From JAIBDK01 sp965261915 (GTDB lineage Bacteria; Pseudomonadota; Gammaproteobacteria; Arenicellales; Poriferihabitantaceae), in NCBI GenBank assembly GCA_965261915.1, contig CBDHDW010000013.1, positions 1,550,001 through 1,614,000 on the forward strand: DNA of 64,000 bases, read 5' to 3'. This document shows, piece by piece, positions 1-14,038 of this stretch. The first letter of the stretch is position 1. Every line of letters starts with the position of its first letter. The position numbers and the translations under genes were made by a program. Below the pieces are notes generated by a model. It saw only the letters and a list, made by a program, of their open reading frames with translations. It had not been told where the DNA came from and did not search any database.

Positions 1-1119
1 GCCCATGGCGGGTTTGCGAGAAACCGTGTTGAGAATCTGCTTGAAGATTCAGGAGTGTCTATTAATGGTGCAAACCCGTGGGATATTCGGGTAAACAACG
101 ATTTATTTTTCAAGCGGGTAGTGGTTAACGGTTCGCTTGGATTGGGCGAATCTTATGTTGATGGCTGGTGGGATTGCGATCAGGTAGATGAAATGATTAA
201 TCTTGTGCTTCGAGCTGAGCTTGCGGAAAATCACAAATATCTGAGTCACTTCATAGTTTGGTTCCAGGCGAATCTGTTTAATCTGCAAAAGCAATCCAGA
301 TCTTTCGAAGTAGGTAAAAAGCACTACGATGTCGGTAACGACCTGTATGAAGCGATGCTCGATGAAAGAATGGTTTATACCTGCGGCTATTGGGCGCGGG
401 CAAAAAACCTGAATGAGGCCCAGTACGACAAACTTGATCTGGTATGTCGAAAGATGAATCTCACACCAGGCATGAAGATTCTAGACATTGGTTGTGGCTG
501 GGGCAGTTTCGCGAAATTTGCCGCGGAGAATTACAACGTCGACGTAACCGGTGTGACCGTTTCAAAAGAACAAGTCAGATTAGGCAAGGAACGATGCAAA
601 GGTTTACCTGTCGATATCAGGCTTCAGGACTATCGTGATATCAAAGAGCAATTTGACGGCATTGTTTCTCTGGGGATGTTCGAACACGTAGGTCACAAAA
701 ATTCTAAAGCGTACATGCAGGTTGCTAATCGTTGCTTGAAGACTGGTGGTCAGTTTTTGCTGCATACCATTGGCAAAAATGACTCAAGATCCGGCGTTGA
801 CCCATGGATTTCAAAATATATTTTCCCCAATGGCGAGATCCCGTCGCTCAAACAAATATCTAACGCAACCGAACGAGTACTAGTGATCGAAGATGTACAT
901 AACTTCGGACCCGATTACGATAAAACTTTAATGGCCTGGTGCGCTAATTTTAATCGTGCCTGGCCCAAACTCAAGAATCAATATTCTGATCGCTTTCACC
1001 GAACGTGGAATTACTATTTAAAAATTTGTGCTGGTGCTTTTCGTGCCCGAGACCTGCAACTTTGGCAAATCATGTTATCCAAGGATGCGCCTGCTGGCGC
1101 TTATAGAAGGCCAGAATAG
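1..1119 (+). CDS. cfa: Cyclopropane-fatty-acyl-phospholipid synthase, 5' end outside window
   Basis: Transfers a methylene group from S-adenosylmethionine to cis double bonds of membrane phospholipid acyl chains. The frame is open from base 1, and the residues before the GTG at 55 (ENLLEDSG) fit the N-terminus of E. coli Cfa, so the true start lies a few codons upstream of the window; 372 residues are visible against about 382 in E. coli. Visible motifs: the SAM-binding glycine loop LDIGCGWGSF near position 482, the motif GMFEHVG near 674, and the C-terminal GAFRARDLQLWQ. It is followed by accessory DNA, so the boundary of the conserved backbone is just after its stop. Confidence 0.96.
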   Translation, partial: AHGGFARNRVENLLEDSGVSINGANPWDIRVNNDLFFKRVVVNGSLGLGESYVDGWWDCDQVDEMINLVLRAELAENHKYLSHFIVWFQANLFNLQKQSRSFEVGKKHYDVGNDLYEAMLDERMVYTCGYWARAKNLNEAQYDKLDLVCRKMNLTPGMKILDIGCGWGSFAKFAAENYNVDVTGVTVSKEQVRLGKERCKGLPVDIRLQDYRDIKEQFDGIVSLGMFEHVGHKNSKAYMQVANRCLKTGGQFLLHTIGKNDSRSGVDPWISKYIFPNGEIPSLKQISNATERVLVIEDVHNFGPDYDKTLMAWCANFNRAWPKLKNQYSDRFHRTWNYYLKICAGAFRARDLQLWQIMLSKDAPAGAYRRPE

Positions 1120-1302
1120 ACAATAGATACACAGTTCCTTAAAACTTTTTGAGTCTTATCTTCCTTAGTCTCGCCGAATTCAATCATGCTCAATTTACAT
1201 GGCAATCGGGTAAATTATAATTTGCCAGTGACAAAGCTAATTTCCTGCTAAAGCAGGATTACCGCTCGACTTAAATTTGATAGCCTGCGCGTTTTGGCAT
1301 GA
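1120..1302. other. Intergenic DNA after cfa
   Basis: No gene or RNA is recognisable here. A short imperfect hairpin (tcctgctaaagcagga) lies near 1242, too weak to call a terminator. Confidence 0.4.
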
Positions 1303-1403
1303 GTTATTGTTAAATCTGGCGTTTTCAGCATCTGAATCAAGCGGCCACCTAGTCAACGTCTTTCACCTCGATTCCATCTTTAAATTCTATTCCTGTAATC
1401 ACC
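1303..1403 (-). pseudogene. 3' end of an old transposase gene, cut by IS66
   Basis: Read on the minus strand this gives VITGIEFKDGIEVKDVD followed by a TAG stop (1349-1351). The block 1303-1403 is a close inverted copy of 6073-6173, where the same protein tail is longer and preceded by WRRLRGFGYLAK. That tail resembles the C-terminus of IS256-type transposases, judged from memory only. The fragment stops exactly at the left end of the IS66 element, and its missing N-terminal part is not present beyond the right end of that element. Confidence 0.55.
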
Positions 1404-2936
1404 GTAACTGCCCAGGTACCCTAAGGAATAATTCTCTTGCCTGAGGAATCCCGATGTGATTCATTAAGATTATGATTTTTCCAGACGCACCCAAAGGTTA
1501 TGTTTCCGTTGAGGCTTATGAAGAGCTGAAGCAGAAGAATGCCCGGCTTGAACAAACGATAGCCCTGCTTGTGGCTCGCATTGAAGACCTTGAGCGTCGC
1601 CTCAGCTTGAACAGCAGCAACAGTAGCAAGCCGCCTTCAAGCGACGGCCTAAAGAAGCCCAAGGCTGAACCCAGAACCAAAAGTCTGCGGAGAAAATCCG
1701 GTAAAAAGTCAGGCGGGCAGAAAAGCCACAAGGGAAGCACTCTGTGCCAAACGGCAGACCCCGATCATGTTGAAGATCACTTTCCTTCTGTCTGCGGGCA
1801 ATGTGGCACGCCCTTATCGCCATCAATGGCCGGGGATTACGCCGCACGACAGGTGTTTGACCTGCCCGAGCCACAGCCCTTGGTGACAACCGAACACCGG
1901 GCGCATATCTGCCTTTGTGGCCACTGTGGAGAAACAACCAAGGCTGCGTTTCCTCTGGAGGTGAAGGCACCCGTACAGTACGGGCCACGCATTGCCGGAG
2001 TGTCAACATATCTCCAATGCGCCCATTTCCTGCCGGAAGACAGACTGGCGCAAATAATGGCCGATTTGTTCAATGCCCCTTTGGTTCCTGCCACTGTGGC
2101 CGCCATGAACCGCAAAGCATCAGAGCGGCTCAAGGGGGTTGCTTCTCACCTGCAGGATGTGATCGCCCAACAGGTCCACGTCAAACATCTTGACGAGACG
2201 GGTTTCCGGATTACGGGGTGCCTGCAATGGCTTCACGTTGCCTGTACACCGCTTCTGGCTTTCTACCGGGTCAGCAGCAAACGCGGTAATCTGTTATCCA
2301 ATCTCACGGGCTGTATCGTGCATGATCATTGGCAGCCCTACTTCACGCTGGATGGTGTTACCCATGCGTTGTGCAATGCACACCATTTGCGGGAACTGCA
2401 AGCGTTGGTCGAAATCGAACAGGAAGATTGGGCTGGTCAGATGCAAAGGCTACTGCGGCGTGCGCACCATGTCACACAGGCCGCGCGGGATAAGGGCGTG
2501 GCGGTTTCAACGCCGCTTGTTGCGCTTATTAATCGGCGATACGACAGGATCATCACCGCAGCATTGGATTTCCATGAGGAATTGCCTCCACTCGTGCCGC
2601 CAAAACCCGGAAGACGGGGGCGCAAGAAGCGACGGACAGGACATAATCTGGCATTACGATTGCGCGATCACAAGGAAGGCACCCTGCGCTTTCTGACAGA
2701 TCCCGACGTGCCATTCACAAACAACGAAGCTGAACGCGACCTGCGGATGATGAAGTTACGCCAGAAAATATCGGGAGGGTTCAGGTCTGAACAAGGGGCA
2801 GAGGATTTTGCCACCCTGCGCAGCGTCATCACAACGGCGAGAAAACAAGGATGGAACATCATCGAAACACTGATGATGCCTGCCGATCAGATTATCGCAA
2901 CACTGAAATACGCTTGAAAACAACCTGGGCAGTTAC
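1404..2936 (+). mobile_element. IS66-family insertion sequence, copy A, no target duplication
   Basis: A 1533-bp element bounded by perfect 14-bp terminal inverted repeats, GTAACTGCCCAGGT at 1404 and ACCTGGGCAGTTAC ending at 2936. It carries one gene only, like the single-ORF (ISBst12-like) branch of IS66. The flanking octamers differ (taatcacc left, tcttcatt right), whereas copy B at 60861-62384 has an 8-bp duplication. The two flanks therefore did not come from one simple insertion; a deletion or recombination has joined them. Confidence 0.93.
1472..2917 (+). CDS. IS66-family transposase (copy A)
   Basis: 481 residues, full length for a single-ORF IS66 transposase. In order: an N-terminal coiled coil (residues about 5-45), a Ser/Asn-rich linker with SSKPPSSDGLKKP, a basic stretch, a zinc-binding segment with CGQCG and CGHCG (residues about 110-155), and a DDE domain with the candidate acidic residues in LDETGFRI, IVHDHWQPY and TNNEAERDLRMMK. 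It differs from copy B by a 3-codon insertion (ARLEQ versus AQ) and scattered substitutions. The frame is intact, so it may be active. Confidence 0.95.
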   Translation: MIFPDAPKGYVSVEAYEELKQKNARLEQTIALLVARIEDLERRLSLNSSNSSKPPSSDGLKKPKAEPRTKSLRRKSGKKSGGQKSHKGSTLCQTADPDHVEDHFPSVCGQCGTPLSPSMAGDYAARQVFDLPEPQPLVTTEHRAHICLCGHCGETTKAAFPLEVKAPVQYGPRIAGVSTYLQCAHFLPEDRLAQIMADLFNAPLVPATVAAMNRKASERLKGVASHLQDVIAQQVHVKHLDETGFRITGCLQWLHVACTPLLAFYRVSSKRGNLLSNLTGCIVHDHWQPYFTLDGVTHALCNAHHLRELQALVEIEQEDWAGQMQRLLRRAHHVTQAARDKGVAVSTPLVALINRRYDRIITAALDFHEELPPLVPPKPGRRGRKKRRTGHNLALRLRDHKEGTLRFLTDPDVPFTNNEAERDLRMMKLRQKISGGFRSEQGAEDFATLRSVITTARKQGWNIIETLMMPADQIIATLKYA

Positions 2937-5053
2937 TCTTCATTTAGCTAAACTCGAAAAATTAGAAACCATAGAAAAAATTGATATTCGTTTTATCAAA
3001 CAAAAAAAATGGTCTGTTCAAGGAATAAAATCTATCACGCATCCTTCCAGTGATGGCACAATTACCCAAAAATATAAAAAAAAGTTCAAAACTATCCTTA
3101 CCATTACGTATCCTTTTGGAATTTGTACTTATGATGCTAATGTTAAACAAAATGGTGATTGGCTAGATCACATATCCTTTGATGCAAAAACCAGAACACT
3201 CATAAGAAGCTTAGATGTAAAACTAAAAACCGGTAACCTAGCCCATATTACCCAATTTAAATTCTTCCTGCCAAAAACGCGCAATTATAGCAATGAAATT
3301 ATCTTTACTGAATTATTGCAATCTTTAGGCTATATAGCACCCACTACTCGTTTTATTCCTATTAAACAGGGCCTTACGAATGGCTATCATATTATGCTAG
3401 CTCAAGAAAAAATATCAAAAGAAATGCTGGAGAAACACAAACAGCGTGAAAGTGCATTTTTTGAAGGCGATGAAACATTCGTTTGGAATTATCATGGCAA
3501 TGGTCGTACCAAGAAACTAGACCACCTATCTTTAGCACGATTAATCAATGCAAAATGGGCAAATCAAGGAGAGAATGCAACCTATATCGCTCAAACAGGA
3601 TTAAAAAAATTACAAAAAATTTATATGAATCGCGGACATTTGCTAACTCGTCCCGATCTTCCTGCAGAATTACTAATCCAGAAAAAAAGTTCGCAATTTG
3701 ATATTCTATCGTTTCTTCAAGCACCTCATGCTTTAATTTTTCATAATCGAAAATTCTTTCTTAATAGCTTTACCCAAAATATCGAACCTATTTACTATGA
3801 TGGCAATGTTGATTTTGGAGAAAAGAATCTTTCAGCTATTAACGCTTTTCTTGATCATCTGTTCACAAAAGTAACCACCGCTGATATTCGCGACCTGATC
3901 AAAAAAACAGATCAAATTATCGCTTCTGATTTCTCGCAAAGAGTCGGAAAATTATTAATTGCCGATGGTAAAGAGCAACAATATGTTGGCGATGCGCTGC
4001 TTGCAATTCGCCATAATCTTAATGTTCTATTAACAAAGAGAAAATCTTATCAAATTCAAAATAAAAAACACATTCCCATCGAAGAATTAAAAACAAAATA
4101 CAAAAATGATTTATTCACAGAACTTCCCGACGCTAAAACAGTTGAATTGATTACCATCGATGCCGATACTTCATATTTTAAGGTGGAAATTTGCGCTCTT
4201 CAAGGATGTCTAATTGATGAAATGGAACGATCCGAATTTGTTAAAATTCTACAAAGCAAGCAACCCAATACCGAACCTGCTCTGATCTATATTGGTTCTA
4301 AATCAAACTCAAAAGCCAAAAATTCGCGCGAAACATATTTGCCAGAATTAAATTTGCTGATTAACCATAGCGTTAATGCAAAAATTACCTATCGCGGAAA
4401 AAAATTGCAACTCATCCAATCACGCTATGATGATTGGTTTTTCATTAAGGATGCTACATTTAAAGATTTGCACATTGAGTTTCAAGGAATCGCACCCAAT
4501 GCCGAGCAAATCGCAACGCTTTAATAAAAGAGGGCTAACGGGTTGCCTGAGTTTTTATCAAGTAAGTTTTGATAACAGTCAGATTTCAGCGGTAAATGGT
4601 GGTTGTGAAGATAGCGTCAATATTGCAAATTCCCAAGGGACCCTAGCAAAAATTAACATCCGCGATGCTTATGCTGATGCCATTGATGTCGACTTTTCGA
4701 GCCTTAATTTTGCACAATTAAATATTACGAATGCTGGTAATGATTGTATTGATCTCAGCGGTGGCGATTATCAAATCACCCTTGCCGAATTACAGAAATG
4801 TGGCGATAAGGGCATATCGGTTGGCGAGAATTCTACCTTAAATGGCAATCAATTAATTATAAATCACAGTTTAATTGCCGTGGCTAGCAAAGATTCATCC
4901 ACTGTAACGCTTGATAGTCTACAAGCTGAAAATAGTGAAATATGCTTGGAAGCCTTCAATAAAAAACAAGAGTTTTATGGGGCAATTTTGAAAGTTGATT
5001 CAATATCCTGTCGGGGCAAATATTTAGCTGATGAAAATTCACAGATTCATTGA
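2937..5053 (+). pseudogene. CotH-like/beta-helix protein gene, 5'-truncated and frameshifted
   Basis: Two consecutive frames look like one original gene. The first (2938-4524) contains HNRKFFLNSF and EPIYYDGNVDF (about 3752-3828), which resemble the conserved part of CotH-kinase-like proteins. It stops at TAA 4522-4524. The second frame (about 4525-5053) gives a repetitive right-handed beta-helix domain with short turns such as CEDSVNI, NDCIDLSGGDY and CGDKGISVG. The 5' end is missing because IS66 abuts at 2936, so no start or signal peptide survives. The DNA is visibly more AT-rich than its surroundings, which points to transfer. The family assignment rests on recalled motifs and on the VTC gene next to it. 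Confidence 0.7.
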
Positions 5054-5064
5054 GGTAGACTAAT

Positions 5065-5661
5065 ATGAGTTTTCGCGTGGAAGAAAAGATTTCAGCCACC
5101 CCCTATGAAATTGAAACATTATATGCGGAATTAATACAAAAGGGGATGCGACCACTCTATCCTACCCGCATCATTCACAGCATTTATTTTGATACAATGT
5201 ATCATCAAATTCTTGCAGATTCCGAAGAAGGCTGCTTGCCTCGTCGCAAGATACGGATTCGCCATTATCCCAATGAAAAAGAACCCGCTCATCAGCTAGA
5301 AATTAAAATATCTGCGATTGAGGGTCGTTATAAAACGAGTAAACTTATATCAAAAACAGCTCTGCAAAAAATACTAAATTTAGGAGTCTATGATGGGCAA
5401 TATGGTTTGTTAATGCCAAAAACCGAGGTGTGCTATCATCGCGAATATTGTCAGTTGGATAATATCCGAATAACTTTTGACCGTCATATTCAATATCGCC
5501 GTTTTCAAGCCAACCACCAAAATCATTATGATAATTATATTGTCCTTGAAATTAAAAATCCATATCAAGAAAATATTGATTTCATCCAAAGCTTAATCCC
5601 GGTTGCTCGACGTAGATTTTCAAAATTTGCACAGAGCATGCTCATCAGCTACTCACAATAA
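5065..5661 (+). CDS. VTC-domain protein (polyphosphate-polymerase-like fold)
   Basis: 198 residues. Family features of the VTC/CYTH-like tunnel fold are visible: IYFDT near the N-terminus, the basic strand RRKIRIRHYP, LEIKIS, ITFDRHI and a late VLEIKN. These strands supply the basic and acidic side chains that line the tunnel in polyphosphate polymerases. The substrate is unknown here. It starts 12 bp after the beta-helix frame with the Shine-Dalgarno sequence TGAGG overlapping that stop codon, so the two were one operon. CotH-like and VTC proteins are commonly adjacent; the membrane protein often found with them is absent, so this is likely an operon remnant. Confidence 0.85.
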   Translation: MSFRVEEKISATPYEIETLYAELIQKGMRPLYPTRIIHSIYFDTMYHQILADSEEGCLPRRKIRIRHYPNEKEPAHQLEIKISAIEGRYKTSKLISKTALQKILNLGVYDGQYGLLMPKTEVCYHREYCQLDNIRITFDRHIQYRRFQANHQNHYDNYIVLEIKNPYQENIDFIQSLIPVARRRFSKFAQSMLISYSQ

Positions 5662-5721
5662 ACACGATTGTCAACCCAAAGCTCAAATTTCCCTAGGGCA
5701 ATCGGGCTTAAAAAGGCTTGA

Positions 5722-6030
5722 ATGAGACTTTTGCATAATCCACAAAACACCCATCGCAACTCACAAACAACGTGATTTTTTATAAACTTGTCTCATTTTT
5801 TCGCTCATATTCTCTCAATCATCAATACGACACCAAAAAAGCCTCTATTTCGGCACTTTTAACCGCTTTTAGTGGGTTTTAATCTGTTTTATTGCCCATT
5901 TAGGCGCAACTCTCCTGTAAACGTTGCAGTTGTTTGAAAATATTCATCCCGGTTTTAAGATTATGGCTCATGGCAATCAGCTGTGCGCGGGTTTTGTTGA
6001 GTTATAACCGAATCTGGTGTTTAGGCGGTT
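5722..6030 (-). pseudogene. C-terminal remnant of an IS5/IS1182-type transposase
   Basis: On the minus strand, codons ending at a TAA (5900-5902) read NKTRAQLIAMSHNLKTG then MNIFKQLQRLQESCA, typical of the C-terminal end of DDE transposases of the IS5/IS1182 type. Just upstream a second frame gives NRLNTRFGYN, so there is a frameshift. The remnant runs on to a gagacttttgcata motif at 5722, which resembles the terminal repeat of such elements. The rest of the element is missing. Confidence 0.6.
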
Positions 6031-6139
6031 GAAAAAATGGCGTCGCCTACGCGGGTTTGGCTACCTCGCGAAGGTGATTACAGGAATAGAATTTAGAGAT
6101 GGAATCGAGGTGAAAGACCTTGACCCGGTCGCCACTTGA
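6014..6139 (+). pseudogene. C-terminal remnant of an IS256-like transposase
   Basis: The plus-strand frame ending at TGA 6137-6139 reads FRRLKKWRRLRGFGYLAK and then VITGIEFRDGIEVKDLDPVAT. This resembles the basic C-terminal tail of IS256-type transposases. It is preceded directly by the oppositely oriented IS5-type remnant, so the DNA here is a mosaic of decayed elements. The last part is the inverted partner of 1303-1403. Confidence 0.55.
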
Positions 6140-6173
6140 TTCAGATGCGAAAAACACCAGATTTGATAATAAC
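6073..6173 (+). repeat. Inverted repeat partner of 1303-1403
   Basis: About 100 bp that match the reverse complement of 1303-1403 with scattered substitutions. The pair brackets copy A of IS66, the CotH-like gene and the VTC gene. The repeat covers the end of the transposase-like frame plus about 35 bp after its stop, as expected if it includes the element's end. Confidence 0.8.
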
Positions 6174-6343
6174 GACCTGGTTGGTTTGTATCAGCCTGAT
6201 ACGAATCCCTTTGGGACTCGCTACACTCGCGAAATAATTGTTCGGAATAATTTTTCGCGCTAGCCCCGTTAGGGGTGAGTCTCAGGGAAGAGACGAACAA
6301 AAAATGCGCCTTGCATTTTTTTCACCCGCCGAGCAGTAAATAT
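6174..6343. other. Gene-free DNA before the rrn terminator
   Basis: No coding or RNA gene is supported. The stretch contains several short palindromes near 6170-6280, such as cgcgaa repeats around attgttcggaataattt, and looks like further mobile-element debris. Confidence 0.35.
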
Positions 6344-6372
6344 AAAAAAACCCGCACAGTGCGGGTTTTTTT
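6344..6372 (-). terminator. Intrinsic terminator of the rrn operon
   Basis: A7-CCCGCAC-A-GTGCGGG-T7: a GC-rich hairpin flanked by A and T runs, so it can end transcription on either strand. It lies 9 bp beyond the 3' end of 5S rRNA and most likely terminates the ribosomal operon. Confidence 0.9.
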
Positions 6373-6381
6373 ATATCTAAT

Positions 6382-6500
6382 TGCCTGGCAGTGTCCTACT
6401 TTCACATGGGGAGACCCCATACTATCATCGGCGCTAAGCGTTTTCACTTCTGAGTTCGAGATGGGATCAGGTGGTACCCGCTCGCTATTGCCACCAGACA
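6382..6500 (-). rRNA. rrf: 5S ribosomal RNA
   Basis: About 119 nt. On the minus strand it starts TGTCTGGTGG and ends CTGCCAGGCA, which pair as helix I. Internal conserved segments include CGAACTCAGAAGTGAAA and GGGGTCTCCCCATG. It is last in the operon. Confidence 0.96.
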
Positions 6501-6651
6501 AACTGGTCTTGAAGCCATCGGCTTCAGTTATTCATTCGACAACAGACATCAATCTGCTGTCTAAATAAATACAAATCAGGGTAGTCATTAGCGTTTTTTT
6601 AAGGATTGCTTGTTACACAACGCCTTCGAGGTCAGGCCTCTTGGGTGTTAT

Positions 6652-9548
<2,897 letters not shown>

Positions 9549-9946
9549 ATATAACCCCAAGAGTCCTGAAAAACCATAAATAATCCGTTCTTCAATAACT
9601 TGAAGCTACATTAGCTTGAACTCTCAAAGAGTTTTGTAACATAAAAATGCAAAATTTAAATAAAAAGATACTTTAAATTGAAATTGAAATATCTGTTTAA
9701 AATCAAACAGATAATCTATTTGGTACCCGCGCTTACGGAATTTACCGATAATGTGTTTTTTAAAAAAAACACAAAAAAATGTAGATAACATTCTCGTTAA
9801 ATTCGCGCTTGCGCGCGCCTTTGACTACCCTAATTGTAAAAGATCAAGATTTAACCTGAGTTAAATCGCAAGTAATAAACAAAAAACAACAATTTTGACT
9901 ATTTTTTGTTTATTACCTCGAGAGTCAGTCAAGCAGATCAGAAAAG
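9549..9946 (-). other. Transcribed spacer between tRNA-Ala and 23S
   Basis: About 400 bp of AT-rich spacer with no gene. It contains a second boxA-like site at 9834-9848 and an A-rich/T-rich palindrome near 9757 (gtgttttttaaaaaaaacac). Confidence 0.8.
9834..9848 (-). promoter_or_regulatory. Spacer boxA antitermination site
   Basis: On the minus strand CTTGATCTTTTACAA, identical over 15 bases to the leader copy at 12046-12060. It resembles boxA (TGCTCTTTA), where the Nus complex binds rRNA transcripts. Position ahead of 23S fits. Confidence 0.7.
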
Positions 9947-10022
9947 TGGTGGAGCTAAGCGGGATCGAACCGCTGACCTCCTGCGTGCAAGGCAGGCGCT
10001 CTCCCAGCTGAGCTATAGCCCC
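9947..10022 (-). tRNA. tRNA-Ala (UGC)
   Basis: 76 nt with encoded CCA. Acceptor GGGGCTA pairs with TAGCTCC; the anticodon stem-loop CCTGC-CTTGCAC-GCAGG contains anticodon TGC. In the rrn spacer. Confidence 0.97.
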
Positions 10023-10182
10023 GAGACTCGCCTTTTCCGCCTATCTCTGCGTTACTTCGTTGTCTTCGATCGGTTACATACCTACGTATGCTCCCACACT
10101 CATCCGCCTCGCGCCTTGATATAGACGAATAATTCTTCGTCTCGCGTTCTATTATAAAGAACCACTTAATCAGCAGACAAAA

Positions 10183-10259
<77 letters not shown>

Positions 10260-10357
10260 AAAGTACTATGCAATTGAGTCCGCAATCGAGGACTGACTCT
10301 ATATTTAATCAAGCAAATTGTGTGGACGCTTTGAAACGTTTTCGTCTCTATTTCTTT

Positions 10358-11914
<1,557 letters not shown>

Positions 11915-12045
11915 AGTTTGGTGTTTCGCTGACCGAAGTCATTGAAACAATTTTTTTGGAATAGCATTATCCGAAGACCCTGTTATTCACATTCTGGATG
12001 AGAGATTCTGACGGATCAAAGCGCCCACACAATCTGCTTGATTAG

Positions 12046-12060
12046 TTGTAAAAGATCAAG
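12046..12060 (-). promoter_or_regulatory. Leader boxA antitermination site
   Basis: CTTGATCTTTTACAA on the minus strand, followed by AATCAAGCAGATTGTGTGGG, closely like the E. coli rrn leader after boxA. It lies between the promoter and 16S. Confidence 0.75.
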
Positions 12061-12095
12061 AAACCAGGGAGAACCCCCCGTTTCTGGGAGCGCGA

Positions 12096-12123
12096 ATTAT
12101 ACGCGCAAAAGTCTCGCGGTCAA
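12096..12123 (-). promoter_or_regulatory. rrn promoter
   Basis: On the minus strand TTGACC, 16 bp, TATAAT, then a GC-rich discriminator TCGCGCTCCC typical of stringently controlled rRNA promoters. Upstream (12124-12165) is a very A/T-rich tract that fits an UP element. About 180 bp ahead of mature 16S. Confidence 0.88.
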
Positions 12124-12331
12124 CAAGTATTTTGAGTTATCTTGAAATTTTTTTAAATTAATTTGTGGAAACCTCAAATCGACAATTCTCATGTCTCTGG
12201 AAGTCAGTATTTAAGCCATTTTCCGGGGTTCAAAAGTTCTAAAAATGTCGCTATTTCGAGTCAATTTTACCGCCAATTTTGCAAAATTCAGGTTACGAGC
12301 ACTTGATTGTTGACGCCGGCGGACGGCCAGC

Positions 12332-12364
12332 TTAGGGGAATAAGGAATTGATTTAGGGGAATAA
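12332..12364. repeat. Two direct repeats upstream of the peptide-importer operon
   Basis: TTAGGGGAATAA occurs at 12332-12343 and 12353-12364, 21 bp apart start to start, so both lie on one face of the helix. They sit 47-79 bp before the first gene. They could be a tandem operator or activator site for the operon; no regulator gene is adjacent. Confidence 0.6.
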
Positions 12365-12410
12365 AGGGGTTATGGTTCATACTTAATTAGTATTACGTAG
12401 GAGAACTTTC

Positions 12411-14006
12411 ATGCGACTCTATCGACAAATCATCCCTGCTTTAATGTGGGCGATTACAGTAACCGCCACCTTATTACCTGTTGCTCAGGCAGAAGCACCA
12501 GTAAAAGGTGGAACAGTAGTTTATCTCTCATCAAAAGTGCCGAGTCTCAACCCGCTTCATTCAGCTTATGATGTTGGACTGGTCACCTCTCAAATTTTTG
12601 CCAGTCCGACTCGGATGAATGAGAACAATGAAATATCGCCGTACCTGGCTGATTACTGGGAAGTGTCTGGCGATGGTAAAACCTACACGTTTCATATTAA
12701 TAAAAAAGCCAACTTCCACGATGGCCAACCGGTCACATCAGAAGACATGGCATTTTCTTTCGATCTTGTAAAAAAACATCACCGATTTGGGCCGCAGATG
12801 TTCGGTGCTATTGAGGGCTATGAATTTCCTGATGCTAAGACCTTGATTGTAAAACTGTCTCGCCCCCATGGACCATTGCTGTTGGCGGCGACAAACCCAA
12901 GGCAACTACCGATAATGCCAAAGCATGTTTACGGTGCGGCAGAGGATTTCATGAAACAACCTGCCCACAAAAACCCGGTAGGTTCAGGGCCATTTATTAT
13001 CAGTGACCGAAAAACAGATGAATATATCAGCATCGTTAGAAATGAAGATCATTTTGTCGATGGATTACCATATCTCGACAAAATTATTTATCAGAATGTT
13101 CAAGACAAAACCGCCAAACGTATTGGTCTCAGGAGAAACCAGTTCCAGTTGGCACGCACCGATTCTGTGATGCGGTATAGTGATATAAAAGAATTTTCGG
13201 AGATTAAGCATTTGGAGCTTACCCAGTATCGCGGTATTGATGGTGCCAACATTGTGTTGGAATTTAACAACCGCAAAGCTCCCTTAAACAACAAAAAAGT
13301 GCGCCAGGCGATCGCCTACGCTGTCGATCGGTCTCACCTTTCTAACGTATTACATGGTGGCTACACCAAGCCGTCGCGGTCGCCGTTTCCGTCTACCAAC
13401 GTCTTTTTCAACGATCAGTTAAAGGGATATCCGTTGGATCTCGACAAAGCTAACCAACTGCTTGACAAAGCGGGATATGCGAGGAAGGATGATGGTATTC
13501 GTTTCGAGCTCAATCTTATTTATATCGCTCCCCCTGAAAGCCCCGACTTCAATTCTCTGCCAGCAGAATTCATTGTTGCAGGGTTAAAGAAAGTCGGTGT
13601 TAAAGTCAAGCTTGAACCATTACAAGGGTTCGCTGGCTGGGCAAAGCGCAGCGCCGCATGGGACTTTGATATGTCACTCAATTGGCCTGGTGATAAGACC
13701 GACCCCGCCATCGGTATCAGCCGATTGTATGTTTGCGACAACATCAAGAATCAGGCTTATACTAATACTTCGGGTTACTGTAACAAGGAGTTGGATAGGC
13801 TATTTGACCAGGCAGCACAGGAAGCGGACATCGAAAAGCGTCGTGTACTTTACCATCAAACCCAGGATATTCTGCTGGATGATGTGCCAATGCTATGGCT
13901 ATTTGACACACCAGATCTATTTTTCACACACAAAGATCTATCATTCCCAGCCTACGGCACTGCAGAAAACTGGGACGTTATGTATTGGAAAAAAGCGCAA
14001 AATTAG
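12411..14006 (+). CDS. Peptide ABC transporter substrate-binding protein (family 5)
   Basis: 531 residues with a signal peptide (MRLYRQIIPALMWAITVTAT, cleavage likely after AQA), so exported to the periplasm. The body follows the Dpp/Opp class: NPLHSAYD, LADYWEVSGDGKTYTFHI, FHDGQPVTSEDMAFSFDLV, GSGPFIIS and RQAIAYAVDR. It would capture oligo- or dipeptides and deliver them to the permeases encoded next. The start follows TAGGAGA. The linked D-amino-acid deacylase suggests ligands containing D-residues, which is inference. Confidence 0.93.
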   Translation: MRLYRQIIPALMWAITVTATLLPVAQAEAPVKGGTVVYLSSKVPSLNPLHSAYDVGLVTSQIFASPTRMNENNEISPYLADYWEVSGDGKTYTFHINKKANFHDGQPVTSEDMAFSFDLVKKHHRFGPQMFGAIEGYEFPDAKTLIVKLSRPHGPLLLAATNPRQLPIMPKHVYGAAEDFMKQPAHKNPVGSGPFIISDRKTDEYISIVRNEDHFVDGLPYLDKIIYQNVQDKTAKRIGLRRNQFQLARTDSVMRYSDIKEFSEIKHLELTQYRGIDGANIVLEFNNRKAPLNNKKVRQAIAYAVDRSHLSNVLHGGYTKPSRSPFPSTNVFFNDQLKGYPLDLDKANQLLDKAGYARKDDGIRFELNLIYIAPPESPDFNSLPAEFIVAGLKKVGVKVKLEPLQGFAGWAKRSAAWDFDMSLNWPGDKTDPAIGISRLYVCDNIKNQAYTNTSGYCNKELDRLFDQAAQEADIEKRRVLYHQTQDILLDDVPMLWLFDTPDLFFTHKDLSFPAYGTAENWDVMYWKKAQN

Positions 14007-14038
14007 AGCCTCAAAAAACACTAACATTCTTGTCAATA

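Noticed and set aside
1516..2862. Several long frames on both strands within IS66 copies A and B (for example 168 codons at 2190)
   Set aside because: They recur in both copies and are frame shadows of the transposase; the single-ORF IS66 type lacks tnpA/tnpB.
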